Source: Piromyces finnis (Eukaryota > Neocallimastigomycota > Neocallimastigomycetes > Neocallimastigales > Neocallimastigaceae). From it: DNA of 64,000 nt. The DNA is taken from positions 1 through 64,000 of the forward strand of contig MCFH01000074.1 of assembly GCA_002104945.1 (NCBI GenBank), in the 5' to 3' direction. Below are positions 46,649-57,629 of the stretch, piece after piece. Below the pieces are notes generated by a model. That model made no database searches. It worked only from the letters and a program-made list of their open reading frames with translations, and was not told where the DNA came from. Numbering within the stretch: position 1 is the first letter of the stretch; every line of letters starts with the position of its first letter. The position numbers and the translations under genes are program-made.

Positions 46649-47180
46649 GGAATCCAAATCCTATATACCTTCAACAGTTATAAATTTCTTTAAATTTGTT
46701 TTGAACTAATATAATAAAAACATTAAAGTGTTTAAAACAGATCGAGGCAAGGAATTCAATAATAAGCTGATTAACCAACTCTACAAAGAACATAGGATTA
46801 TAAAATCATTCTCACCTCCATACAATCCAGCAAACAACGGTATGGTTGAAAGATATAATTACACCTTAGTAAGTTGTGCCAAAACACTTTTACTATGGAG
46901 TAAATAAAGCAATGACTTTTGGGACATTGCAGTTATGCAAGCAAATTTCATTTATAACAAAATTCCTCACAGCGATATAGGATTCCAAATTCCAGATGAA
47001 GTATTTTTCAACAATAAGGTTGATCTCCGATACGTCAAGGTTTTTGAATGCACAGCTTATTTCAAGGTCAATAAGCAAAATAGAAGTAAGTTTTAAAGCA
47101 ATTCGAAAATTGGAATTTTTATTGGATTCAATGAAAAATCGCACTGCTACAATGTTCTTGATCCGGAAACATACAACATT
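46649..47180 (+). pseudogene. Copia-3 integrase, C-terminal part
   Basis: It reads FKTDRGKEFNNKLINQLYKE, then FSPPYNPANNGMVERYN (catalytic Glu) and NEKSHCYNVLDPETYN. In-frame stops lie near 46906 and 47094. The sequence is cut by the family B LTR at 47181. Confidence 0.85.
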
Positions 47181-47897
47181 TGTAAAGATATAATATATAT
47201 CTTTAGATTATTTAATAATTAATTATTAATTATTATAATAAATTAATATTTAATAAAATTAATTATAAAATTTTTTGAATAAATTTCATGGAATAATTTA
47301 ATAATAAATTATTTTATAATAATTCCCCTAAATTTAAATTAAGATAAATATTTAAATTTAAGGAATAAAAGAATTTTAATTATATTTAATTACTTCAAAT
47401 ATTTTAAATAATTAAAATATTTTTTAAATACTTTTTATTTAAATTTAGAATAACTTAATAATTTTAACTTAGTTTAAAAATAAATTTGTTTATATTTAAA
47501 TAGAAAATATATTAAGAATAGTATTGATAATATTAAATTAATTTATAGATAATACATGGACTTTATTCAATTTTGAGTTTACTCAAATTGAATTAAAAGT
47601 ATAATGAATTAGTTTTGGTTTAGTTTTGTTATTTTATTATTTAGTTAGATTAGTTTTGTTTATTTTATATTAAATATATGTTTATTTAAATAGCATAATA
47701 TATTAGAATATAATTATGAAAAAATATAAATACATGTAATTTTTGTTTATTAAAATCGATGTAATTGTTATTTTAAATTTTGATAATTAATAAAAAATAA
47801 AAAGTTGTGATAAAAGATATTCTTTTATTTTTTTTATTTTCGTGTTTAGTTGTTTTATTGTTAAATATATAATCTGTTTTAAGATTAATATTTTACA
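47181..47897 (+). repeat. Family B solo LTR (plus sense) at a deletion in Copia-3
   Basis: It runs TGTAAAGATATAATATA to AATATTTTACA. The flanks ACATT and TATAT do not match, and the N-terminal half of RT is missing between the two sides, so a deletion accompanied it. Confidence 0.85.
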
Positions 47898-48873
47898 TAT
47901 ATTTATAAAAAAGGCCGGTAGTAAACCTCCTTCATGTATAATCGGGTTATATGTTGATAATTTAATCATCACAGGTATCGACAAAGAAATAAAATGGATT
48001 GTAGATAAAATCAAATCAAAATTTAAAATCTCAAAATGCAACCCAATCGATTATATCCTAGGTATAAAAGTAGAAAAAGAAAATTTTAGCTACCATATAT
48101 CCCAAGAGAATTTCATAAAAGAAATATTAAGAAAATTCAATATTAATAAAACAAGAAAATCTAAAACTCCACGCACCGGTGAAAACTTCAAAAATCAAAA
48201 CAATACGCAATTCAACAAAACAACCTATAAAAGCGCAGTTAGTTCTCTAATATACCTTTCAAAATGTACTAGACCGGACAATTCCTACGCAGTAAATAAG
48301 GCCGCTAGATACTCTGAAAACCCAACTGCAACCAATTGGAAAAGTGTTACAAACATTTTAAAATACTTAAACGCCACAAGCCAATACAAAATTTGTTATG
48401 ACGGAAAGGGTTCAATACAAGCCTATACAGATTCTGACTTTGGCGGTGATACATCTGATAGAAAATCAACTTCAGGATGTATTATTTTAATGGGAAAAGG
48501 TCCCATATTATGGCAATCTAAAAAACAAACAACGGTTGCCACTTCAACTGCAGAAGCTGAATATGTAAGTATAGCTGAATGCACAAAGAAAGTTCTCTGG
48601 GTTAGAAATATTCTCAAAGAAATTTTCAATTTCAAAAAACCAATTACCATTTTTACTAATAATTTGTCAAGCAAAACAGCAATTGAAAATGGTCACTTAA
48701 ATTCAAAATTAAAGCATATTGATATAAAATATCATTTTAACAAAAATAATATAAAAAACAAAAAGATAATTCTTGAATACGTTCACACTACTAAAATGCT
48801 TGCTGACGCATTAACCAAAGATGTAAACAGCCTAAAAATGGATAACTTCACAAACCAGATATTTAATAAATGA
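47898..48873 (+). pseudogene. Copia-3 RT C-terminus and RNase H
   Basis: The open stretch contains GLYVDNLIITG, where the second Asp of the YVDD box is Asn, then CTRPDNSYAVNKAARYSENP. RNase H has AYTDSDFGGDTSDRKSTSG, ATSTAEAEYVSIAE and MLADALTKDV. The RNase H catalytic residues look intact. The fingers and palm N-terminus of RT, with the first catalytic Asp, are absent, so the enzyme cannot polymerise. The stop is followed by the purine tract TTTGAGGAGGAC and the 3' LTR. Confidence 0.88.
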
Positions 48874-48893
48874 AATATTGGTTTGAGGAGGAC

Positions 48894-49143
48894 TATTAAC
48901 ATCCAAAAGAATTAACTTAAATTTATATTATTAATTTTACATTGTTCTACAAACCCATCAATTTATGTATTTATATTGTTTAATGTATTTGTATTAAATA
49001 TTTAGTGGTCTAGAATCAAGCCACAAATTGTATATAAGAAAGAAAATTTTTTCATGTATTTTAAATTTTCATAGCTATCATATATTAATAATTTTAATAT
49101 ATTAATAAACTTTAATTATTATAAAACAAATATACAGTTCATA
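48894..49143 (+). repeat. 3' LTR of Copia-3
   Basis: 250 bp from TATTAACATCC to CAGTTCATA, with small indels relative to the 5' LTR. It is flanked on the right by GCTTT, the TSD. Confidence 0.78.
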
Positions 49144-49529
49144 GCTTTTTAATAGAAATAGATAAATAGTATATGATTAATATATATCAATAATACATAG
49201 GTACATATTCAAATTAAATAGTACTTGATTTGAATTGCTAATTGTATTTTACCAAAATAATTATAGTTTAAATATTTATTAATAGTTAAGATTTTATAGT
49301 AGTTTTTAAATGATAATATATAAGAAATAAATAGTTATAATATAATATAAATGTATTTAGGTAAAATATAAATAGAAGATATTTTTCATAATTTCATCGA
49401 TGTAATTGTTATTAATAAAATTTCTATTATAAGATATTTTTTAAAACAATTTTATTTCTTATTTTATTCATTTAGTGTTATTGTAATAGAATAGATATCC
49501 TAATCTATTATTTCTGTGTCAGCATTACA
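49144..49529 (+). repeat. Family A LTR, right fragment
   Basis: It continues the LTR begun at 42397 from the Copia-3 target site to CAGCATTACA and includes the TATA box and self-primer motif. Confidence 0.87.
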
Positions 49530-49967
49530 CCCATCCTTACTCAAGGTTAAACTTTTTAAGTCTTTCCATGATGCTCCGACAAGTGGTCATTAGGAGGTAG
49601 ATAGAACCTTTGAAAAACTTAGAAGATTCTACTGATGGCCGAATATGAAAAAGGATATAACTAATTATGTGCTTTCATGCGACATCTGTAGTAAAAGCAA
49701 AATACAGAAGCACAAACCGCATGGTAAACTATTGTCACTTCCTACTACAAAACCCTGGGAAATAATCGGTGTTGACTTCATAGTCTCTTTGCCTCCGTCT
49801 CAAGATTGCACCTGTATCATGGTTGCCTCTGACCATTTAACAAAAATGGTTCATTTGGTTCCTTGTGCTGACGTCCCTTCTGCCGATCTTACTGACAAGC
49901 TCTTACTATTTCAAGTATTTAAATTTAATGGATTCCCTAAATTAATAGTATCCGATCATGGCTCATA
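49530..49967 (+). pseudogene. Ty3-C: integrase fragment of another gypsy element
   Basis: The plus strand encodes a broken integrase: a zinc-site end (CDICSKSKIQKHKPHG), WEIIGVDFIVSLPPS with the first catalytic Asp, and FPKLIVSDHGS with the second. Stops near 49590 and 49617 and the abrupt end at 49967 show it is a remnant. It resembles, but is not identical to, the Ty3-A integrase. Confidence 0.85.
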
Positions 49968-50617
49968 ACCCCTACTAAAGAAAAATATTTAATATTTTTA
50001 TTTTAGCAATAACTTAATATCAGCATATATTAAGTTATTAAAAATATTAAAGTTTTTTAAGGTTTTAGGTTTAATAGGAGTTTATAAATTTTAATAACTT
50101 TAAGTTAAAAAAATTACTAACAGTAAAGCTTCGTAATTTTTGTCAACTTTTGTTCTTTTTATATATGAACAATTTTAATTATTACATTCTAAATTTTAAT
50201 TAATTATTGTTTAATTATAAAATATTTATTTTATAAATTAATAATTAATATAATTATTGTAATAATAAAATTTTAATAATTTAAAAAATTTTATACTTTG
50301 ATAAATTATTTAAATAATGTTTTATTCATTTAATTAATTTTAGGTTTTTTTAATATTTACTTTATTATGGTAATTTATAAATATTTCATTACAAAGATTT
50401 AATTAACAATTACAAGTTTGTATTTATACTAAAATTTATGGCTTATGCTTTAATACATACATTATCAATACATTACATTATAAATACATTTTACTAATGA
50501 ATAGAGTTTATAATAAAATTTGAGATTTTCTAACATTCCCCCTCAAACTTGATTTCATTTTGAAATTCAATGTTTGGAAGTTTTGTTTTAAAATATATAA
50601 AATGAAATAAAATAAAT

Positions 50618-51143
50618 TTAAGATAAAATAAGATAAAAATAAAATAAATTATTTTTTTTTGTAATATTATCCTTGTTGAAGTAATATTTTATTGAGATAT
50701 GTTTGAGTTTTGGGTTAGCTTCTCCATTTTCAATAATTGCTTTGCTTGATTTGTTGTTCGTAATTATTGTAATGATTATTTTTTGGTTGAATAATTCCTT
50801 TATTAAGTTTCTTATCCATAAGACCTTTTTTATACATTCTGAGGTGCTAATGTATTCTGCTTCTGCAGTTGATGTAGCAATTATGGATTGTTTTTTCGAA
50901 AACCAGCAGATAGGAGAGTTTTCCATATGTATTATATGACCAGATGTTGATTTTTCTGTCTTTAGTGTCCCCCGCAAAATCTGCATCTGTATAGGCTGTA
51001 ATAAAACCTTTTCCGTCGTATTTCAGTTTGTAATGAATTGTGTTGTGTAAATACTTAAGGATAATAAGGACATAATGCCAATCTGATACAGTGGGGTTTT
51101 CACAAGATCTAGCAGCTTTGTGTACTGCAAAAGAAATATCCAG
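50618..51143 (-). pseudogene. Copia-4 RNase H
   Basis: It encodes HKAARSCENPTVSDW, KYDGKGFITAYTDADFAG, then after a frameshift KSTSGHIIHMENSPICW, ATSTAEAEYISTSECIKKVL and ENGEANPKLKHISIKYYF. A solo family B LTR (51144-51850) separates it from the preceding part, CTRPD. Confidence 0.85.
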
Positions 51144-51850
51144 TGTAAAGATATAAGATATATCTTTAGATTATTTAATAATTAATAATTATTATACTAA
51201 TTTTGATATTTTAATAAAAAATTATAAAATTTATTATAAATTTTATGGAATAATTAAAGATTAATTTTAAAATATCAAGGTTAAGAAATGAAATTTGGAT
51301 AAATATTTAAATTAATGGATAATTAAATTTAAATATTTTAAATATTCAAATTAAATCTTAAAAAGTTTTTATTTAATTAAAATTAGTTTAATAACTTTAG
51401 CGTAGTTTTAAATTAGCATTTTTTTAATAGTAAATATATAATAAATAGTATTATTAATATTTAATTACTACATAGGTAATACATGGACTGTATTCAATTT
51501 GTAGTTTACTTAAATTGAATCAAAAGTGTATTTAATTAGTTTTAGTTTAGTTTTATTATTTTATTATTTATTTAAATTTGTATTAAATTAGTTTTGTTTA
51601 TTTTATATTAAATATATGTATAATTGAATGAAAAATATATAAAATGAATGTAAATGAAAAAACATATAAATACATGTATTTTTTCCAAATTTTAAATAAA
51701 CGTAGTTGTTATTGACTAATATATAGTTAATAACTTTTAAAAAGAAATATTAATTGAAAATTTTTATTTATTAATTTTAGTGTTTAAATTTTTTTATTTT
51801 TTGTGTTTTATTGTAAAAATAATAATCTGTTTTAAAATTATTATTTTACA
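51144..51850 (+). repeat. Family B solo LTR in Copia-4
   Basis: It runs TGTAAAGATATAAGATA to AATTATTATTTTACA. TSD TCCAG/TCCGG has one mismatch. It is more diverged than the Ty3-B LTRs. Confidence 0.88.
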
Positions 51851-52474
51851 TCCGGTCTGGTGCATTTTGCAAGGTAAATGAGGGATCCTAATGCACTTTA
51901 TAGTTCGTTGTTGGCTATAATTGTGCAACTATATATAATTTTGAATTCACTGATGAACTCTGTAGTCTTAATTTAAATATTTTCTACAATTATAACGCTT
52001 AAATTTCGAATATTTCACCGTATTTCCTTAACTTTAGAAGTTTATGAAGTTCACACTCATTAATTAAGTAGTCTGGTTCAATATTATTTAAGTGAATTTG
52101 TTTAAATTGTATGTTTTATAATATGTTTTATTAAAATTTATTATTATTTTTATTTTAAAGTATAAAGTTTACAAATATTTATTTATTAATTATAAGTTTC
52201 ATTATTCAGAATGATTATAAAAGTAAAAGGATTTGTAAATATTTCCTTATAAAGAAGGAAAGTATTAAAATGGTTTTGTCTTTTAACAGGATTTTAGGAT
52301 TTTTGTAAAAATACTAAAGATTTAAAAATAATGTATTTTTATTACTTATATAATAAAATAAAATTTTAAAGTTTTCACTATAAGCTATTTAAACTATATA
52401 TTTATTTGTTAATTTTATTTTAATTGGTTATGACGTTATGTTTAATTACGTCATTATTTCTTGCTTTATTTTCA

Positions 52475-52910
52475 TTAGTCGATTTCAATAGAGAGTTTCG
52501 ATAATTTTCTCTTTTTGCATAAATGATGTAACTCGGTTTCTGCTAATGGAAAGCCTTCTTTTAATTCATTTTCCTCAATTATATTATTCAACTTAACCTC
52601 AATCTTTCTCAAGTCCGGAATAATAGTTTCTATGTGTTTATTCATTTCAGCTAATTGTTTTTCCATTGTATTAACTTTTTTAGTTAATTCAATTCTTTCT
52701 GCTTTTAAATTTAGATCATATCTTAAATCGTTAACTCTTTGGTTAGTTCTTTCTAATTTTTTCTTAATATCATTTGAAATTTGAGTTCCTCCATTTTAAA
52801 TTATTTTTTCTTCTAGTTTCCGAAGCTCTTCCTCGATATGTTTTGGCGTCAAATTTTTCATCACGTATTTGTGGCTTGCCGATACAGCATAGAGTATTAC
52901 ATCGATAAGT
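52475..52910 (-). pseudogene. Unassigned coiled-coil reading frame between Copia-4 RT and RNase H
   Basis: Reading left from 52910, the frame gives HIEEELRKLEEKII, a TAA stop near 52796, then KLERTNQRVNDLRYDLNLKA, MEKQLAEMNKHIETIIPDL and a C-terminal HHLCKKRKLSKLSIEID followed by a stop. The heptad pattern predicts a coiled coil. It is less AT-rich than its surroundings. It is not part of a normal copia RT or RNase H, and its upstream end runs into the solo LTR at 52911. Either a fragment of a different gene was captured here, or a Gag-like coiled coil of another element. I do not recognise it. Confidence 0.5.
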
Positions 52911-53514
52911 TGTAAAGATATCAAACGCCTCTGTTTGATATCTTTAATGTAACTTAAGCCACAAGTATTATTGTTTAAGTTACACAAATTATATTCAGAA
53001 AAAGAAAATGAGACATAATTTATTTATTAATAATTAAAGTTTAAAACAAAATAAATTATTAATTTATTTTTAATGTTTAACAAGTAAATTAATATTCTCA
53101 ATTTAAATCCCTAGTTTTAGTATTGTTTTTTTTATAGAAATAGATAAATAATAAATGATTAATATATCAATAATACATGGGCACATATTCAAATTAAATG
53201 GTACTTAATTTGAATTGTCAATTGTATTTTACTAAAAATAGTTATAGTTTAAATATTTATTAATAATTAAGATTTTAGTGTAGATTTTAAATAATAATAT
53301 ATAAGAAATAAATAGTTATAATATAATATAAATGTATTTAGGAAAAATATAAATAGAAGATATTTTTCATCATTTTATCGATGTAATTGTTATTATTAAA
53401 ATTCTATTATAAAAGATATTTTATAAAACAATTTTTTATTTTATTTTTTCAAATTTTTGTGTTATTGTAATAGAATAGATATCCTAATCTATTCTTTCAG
53501 TGTTCAACATTACA
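52911..53514 (+). repeat. Family A solo LTR in Copia-4
   Basis: 604 bp with perfect TSD TAAGT (52906-52910; 53515-53519), closely similar to the Ty3-A LTR. Confidence 0.95.
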
Positions 53515-54300
53515 TAAGTGTATTTAGTGTTAATAACTCCAAAGTTTTATAAAAGATTTTCAATAAAATTTCTTTGCGAAATAAAATAGGAGTAGTTAGA
53601 TTTTTTAACAGTTATGCCTAATAAGTAATGGATTTTTCCATAATTTGAAATATTAAATTTGGTTTTGATCTTATTTATTATGGATTCGATGATGTTAATA
53701 TCGTCACAAATGATCATATTATCAACGTAAATGCCAAGAATGCATATTGTATTATTGTTATGATATTTTTTAAATATATATGGTTCTGATTTAAGCTGAT
53801 AGAAACCTGAATTAATGAGAAAATTAGAAATGGTAAGATACCATTGTCTTCCGGATTGTCGGAGACCATATAATGCTTAGTTGAGTATCCAATATCCTTT
53901 GTTGTAGTTCTTGTCACCAGGAGGTATTGTGGCGTAGATTTCTTTATCAAGTTTAGCGTTTAGATAAGCGGCTTTAATATTCAGTTGGTAAATTTCCCAT
54001 TTAAGTTTAGCAGCAGTAGAAATGATAAATATTAAACTATCAGAATTTAATGTTGGAGAATAGGTTAAGTCAAAATCGGTCCCGTAAACTTGAGTGAAAC
54101 CTCTGGCTACGAATCTGGCTTTATATTTGGTGATATTATTATTTTCATCCCTCTTGATGGTGAATACCCATTTTGTGGAAACTAATTTTCTTTCTTTGGG
54201 AATTTCAAGAACAAAAGTCATGATTTTATTAGAATATAAATTGTTAAGTTCTTCATTAATTGCATTAATCCAGTGTGATTTATTGGAACACGTAGTTGCT
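53515..54300 (-). pseudogene. Copia-4 reverse transcriptase
   Basis: It encodes STKWVFTIKRDENNNITKYK, ARFVARGFTQVYGTDFD, YQLNIKAAYLNA, a TAA in place of the Lys before ALYGLRQSGRQWY, and GIYVDNMIICDD. Both catalytic positions (Asp in YQLDIKAAY and the second Asp of YVDD) are Asn here. A further stop lies before NFGVINTKYT. It is inactive. Confidence 0.88.
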
Positions 54301-55259
54301 TGTTTAAAATTAAATGGAATATCTGATCCATATGTATACGTGGATTCTTCTAAATTTAAAACCAGTCTTTTGTTATCATTAAACAGTGGTGAATCATACG
54401 GATGCTTTTTAGGATTATTGATGTTTGACTGTTCTTTTATGTTACCTGAAATTGTTTTATTATCATTATTTGAAACATTTGAATCATTGTCTGAATCTTT
54501 GTTGTTGGTTTTATTTTCAAAAGTTGTATTAGCATTATCATTTGTGGCGTCGTAATTTTTATTAATATTGTTGTTATTGGAAAAATTATTATTACAGTAT
54601 TTGAATGTTGTGTTATTATCCATGTCATCATTAAAGTTCTTATCTATTTGTTCATTGGTGTTATCAATCTCAGTATTGAGTCTTTCAAATATATTGTAGT
54701 GGTTTGGATGGTTGTTAATGTTATACTGGTTATTGAACATAAATTTCCTGGCTCCTCTTCAAGGAAAGCAGCTTCTCTTACTAAATGAATAGATTGGTCA
54801 CGTGTAGCCATAATTATATGACAATTTGTGTCAAATTTTATTCCCAAGAATATGCCTTTTTGTGAATTAGTTTCAAATTTAGACGCTTTATTTTGAATCT
54901 TGTTGTAGTAGGATACACAGCTAAATACTTTGATTTTATTAATGTTTACGGTTTTATTGTAGAAAATTTCATTTGGTATTAAATTTGAGATTCCCTTTCT
55001 TGGTGTAATGTTATACAGGTGATTTGTATAAATTATAGCATATGACCAGAAATCTAAGCTAAGTTTGGCCCAAAAAATTAAGGTCTTCGCAGAGTTGATA
55101 ATGGTTAGGTTGAATCTCTCGGCAATACCATTATTTTCAGGATTATACGGTGGAGAAAATATTTTCTTAATACCGACTTTTCTTCAATTTTCTTTTGTTG
55201 TTAAATTCACTTCCGTTATCACTTTTGAAAAATTTAATATTATTTTCAAAGTGATTATT
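54301..55259 (-). pseudogene. Copia-4 integrase C-terminus and Asn-rich linker
   Basis: From the right, FFKSDNGSEFNNK, a stop, FSPPYNPENNGIAERFN (catalytic Glu), and FETNSQKGIFLGIKFDTNC are seen. These are followed by a long linker of Asn, Thr and Asp before RT. A frameshift lies near 54740. Confidence 0.85.
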
Positions 55260-56129
55260 TGTTACGAATGCTACGGTTCAAATAAGATATCACAAAACAC
55301 TTGAATAGTTATAAAAATAAAAATTTATTTAATTTTAATTTTTATTCATTTAATTTATTTTTGATTTTTCAATTTTTAAAATTTTTCTCAAAAATCCTCG
55401 TACTTTTTCCAACTATCCATCATTTCAAATTTAATGATTTTGGATAGCTAAGGATTTAAATTAATTTCATTCATAATATATGGATCATTCATTGTAACAT
55501 ATATTAATTAAATCCTTAATATATATTATGAATAATCTCTTAATATTTGAATAGAAAAATTTTTAATTTATAATTAATAAATTTTTAATTTATGATATGT
55601 GTAACATTTTTGCATATCATATATTATATATTTAATTATAACATATAATAAAATTATATTATTCAATTAATTATGCCCTTTTTTAGACATAAATAATAAT
55701 TTTTCTGTCGAGGTATCTTCTGTTTTGTGTGTAACAGTTGCCTCTTTTAGTAAAAATTATAATTAATTTCTATGTCATAATTTTAAATTATAAATTATTA
55801 TACAATAAAGTTAATTAATAAAATAAACCTTAAATAATAATAAAATACCTATAACTATTTTAATAATAAAATTTGGTAAAATTTTATAAGTATAAAATAT
55901 TATAAGTAATTATACTAATACTAATAATAAAGGTCTTAAATAACTATATACAAATAATATAACTATATAATAAAAATATTAATAATGACTAGGAAAAAAT
56001 GTATAAAAATTATATATTATAATTTTTATATTTTAAAAATAGAGTTAAACACTAGTAAGGAATATAAATAGTTGAAGGTTAAATCCTAAAATTCTAGCTA
56101 ATTCAACTATTTATGTTCATTCCTTAACA
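55260..56129 (-). repeat. 3' LTR of Ty3-D (family D)
   Basis: 870 bp from TGTTACGAATG to TTCCTTAACA. The complement of a purine tract (GAATGCCCCTCG) follows. The last 60 bases contain a strong inverted repeat (56069-56129). Confidence 0.75.
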
Positions 56130-56153
56130 GAATGCCCCTCGTTAAAACTCAAG

Positions 56154-56827
56154 CTACTCCGTTGCTGAGTTATATTTAACGATATTTTTGAAATGTACAT
56201 TTCTGTTCATTAGTACTCCAGTTTCTGGGTCTGCTAAGACTACTGTATTTAACTGTTTCTGGACCACTTTGAGAGGTCCTACAAAGTAAGGTTCCAATTT
56301 TGTTCTACTGAAGTTTCTTACCAAAACTAAGTCACCTACTTTTATTTTCTTAGCTTGGTTCATACTTAATTTTTCTTCTCTTCTCATAGACCAATATTTA
56401 TTAGCCGTCTTTACATTTTCAGCAGCTTCTATAGGGTCCATCGGTAGTGATTTATAAACTTTTCCAAAAGAATTTCATCAGAACTCTTGTTTTGATCTTT
56501 AGTGGGTCGGGCAGCTATATCAAAAGGTTGTTGGTCTTCCCTACCATAAACTAGCTCAAAACTTGAATGGTTCGTAACCGTATTCTTTGTAGTTCTTAAG
56601 GCCCAAAGCGCGGAAGGTAGAACTTCATCCCAGTCTTTATTTTCTTTCCCTAAAAGTCTTAAAAGTTTCCCAATTTCCTTATTTCGATTTTCTGTTAATC
56701 CATTACTTTCAGGGTGGTAGGGAACTGTGAACTTCACATATACGTCATATAGGTCTAGAAATATCTTTGTCATATCTGAGGTAAATTGAGTTCCATTATC
56801 TGTAGTAATTACCTGTGGTACTCCATG
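56154..56827 (-). pseudogene. Ty3-D integrase, C-terminal part
   Basis: From the solo LTR leftward: GVPQVITTDNGTQFTSD (second catalytic Asp), VPYHPESNGLTENRNKE (catalytic Glu), PSALWALRTTKNT, then after a one-base frameshift near 56460 VGDLVLVRNFSRTKLEPYFV and GPLKVVQKQL, ending at 56154. No chromodomain follows, unlike Ty3-A. Confidence 0.88.
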
Positions 56828-57629
56828 TGTAAAAGTATAAAATTTAAAACAGATTTTATACTTAAAACAAATCAATTTTTATTAACACAAAAAAATAAAA
56901 AAATAAAACATTAAATTTTTATTTTAAAAAAAAAACATTTTTATTTAAAACTCTTAAAAAGATTATTAACTATATAATAGTTAATAATTAAAAAATTGAA
57001 AATAACAATTACATCGATTTTAATAAACAAAAATTACATGTATTTATATTTTTTCATAATTATATTCTAATATATTATGCTATTTAAATAAACATATATT
57101 TAATATAAAATAAACAAAACTAATCTAATTAAATAATAAAATAATAAAACTAAACTAAAACTAATTCATTATACTTTTAATTCAATTTGAGTAAACTCAA
57201 AATTGAATAAAGCTCATGTATTATCTATAAATTAATTTAATATTATCAATACTATTCTTAATATATTTCCTATTGAAATATAAACACATCTATTTTTAAA
57301 ACTCAGTTAAAATTATTAAACTATTCTAAATTTAAATAAGAAAGTATATTATTATTAAATTATTCTAAAATTAAATAAAAAGTATTTAAAGTTATTATGA
57401 ATATTTAAAATATTTGAAATATTTAAATTTAATTAAGATTCTTTTGTTCCTTAAATTTAAATATTTATCTTTATTTAATTTTGACGGAATTATTATAAAA
57501 TAATTTATTGTTAAATTATACCATTGAATATTAAAAATTTCATAGTTAATTTTAATAAATATTAATTTATTATTTAATAATTAATAGTTAATTATTAAAT
57601 AATATAAAGATATATATTATATCTTTACA
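56828..57629 (-). repeat. Family B solo LTR in Ty3-D integrase
   Basis: It starts TGTAAAAGTATAAAATTT and ends TATATCTTTACA. TSD CCATG/CCAAG has one mismatch. Removing it joins FARLG to VPQV in frame. Confidence 0.93.

Larger units (their letters stand above)
42576..49143 (+). mobile_element. Copia-3: decayed Ty1/copia element with unusual LTR ends
   Basis: Short LTRs lie at 42576-42804 and 48894-49143. Between them, in copia order on the plus strand, are Gag (42837-43700), integrase (44107-47180, split), and RT C-terminus with RNase H (47898-48873). The element sits in a family A LTR with a near-perfect TSD (GTTTT / GCTTT). Its LTRs begin TATTAACATCC and end TTTATA or TTCATA, not TG..CA. Two family B LTRs are nested in it, and the RT N-terminus has been deleted at the second. 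Confidence 0.88.
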
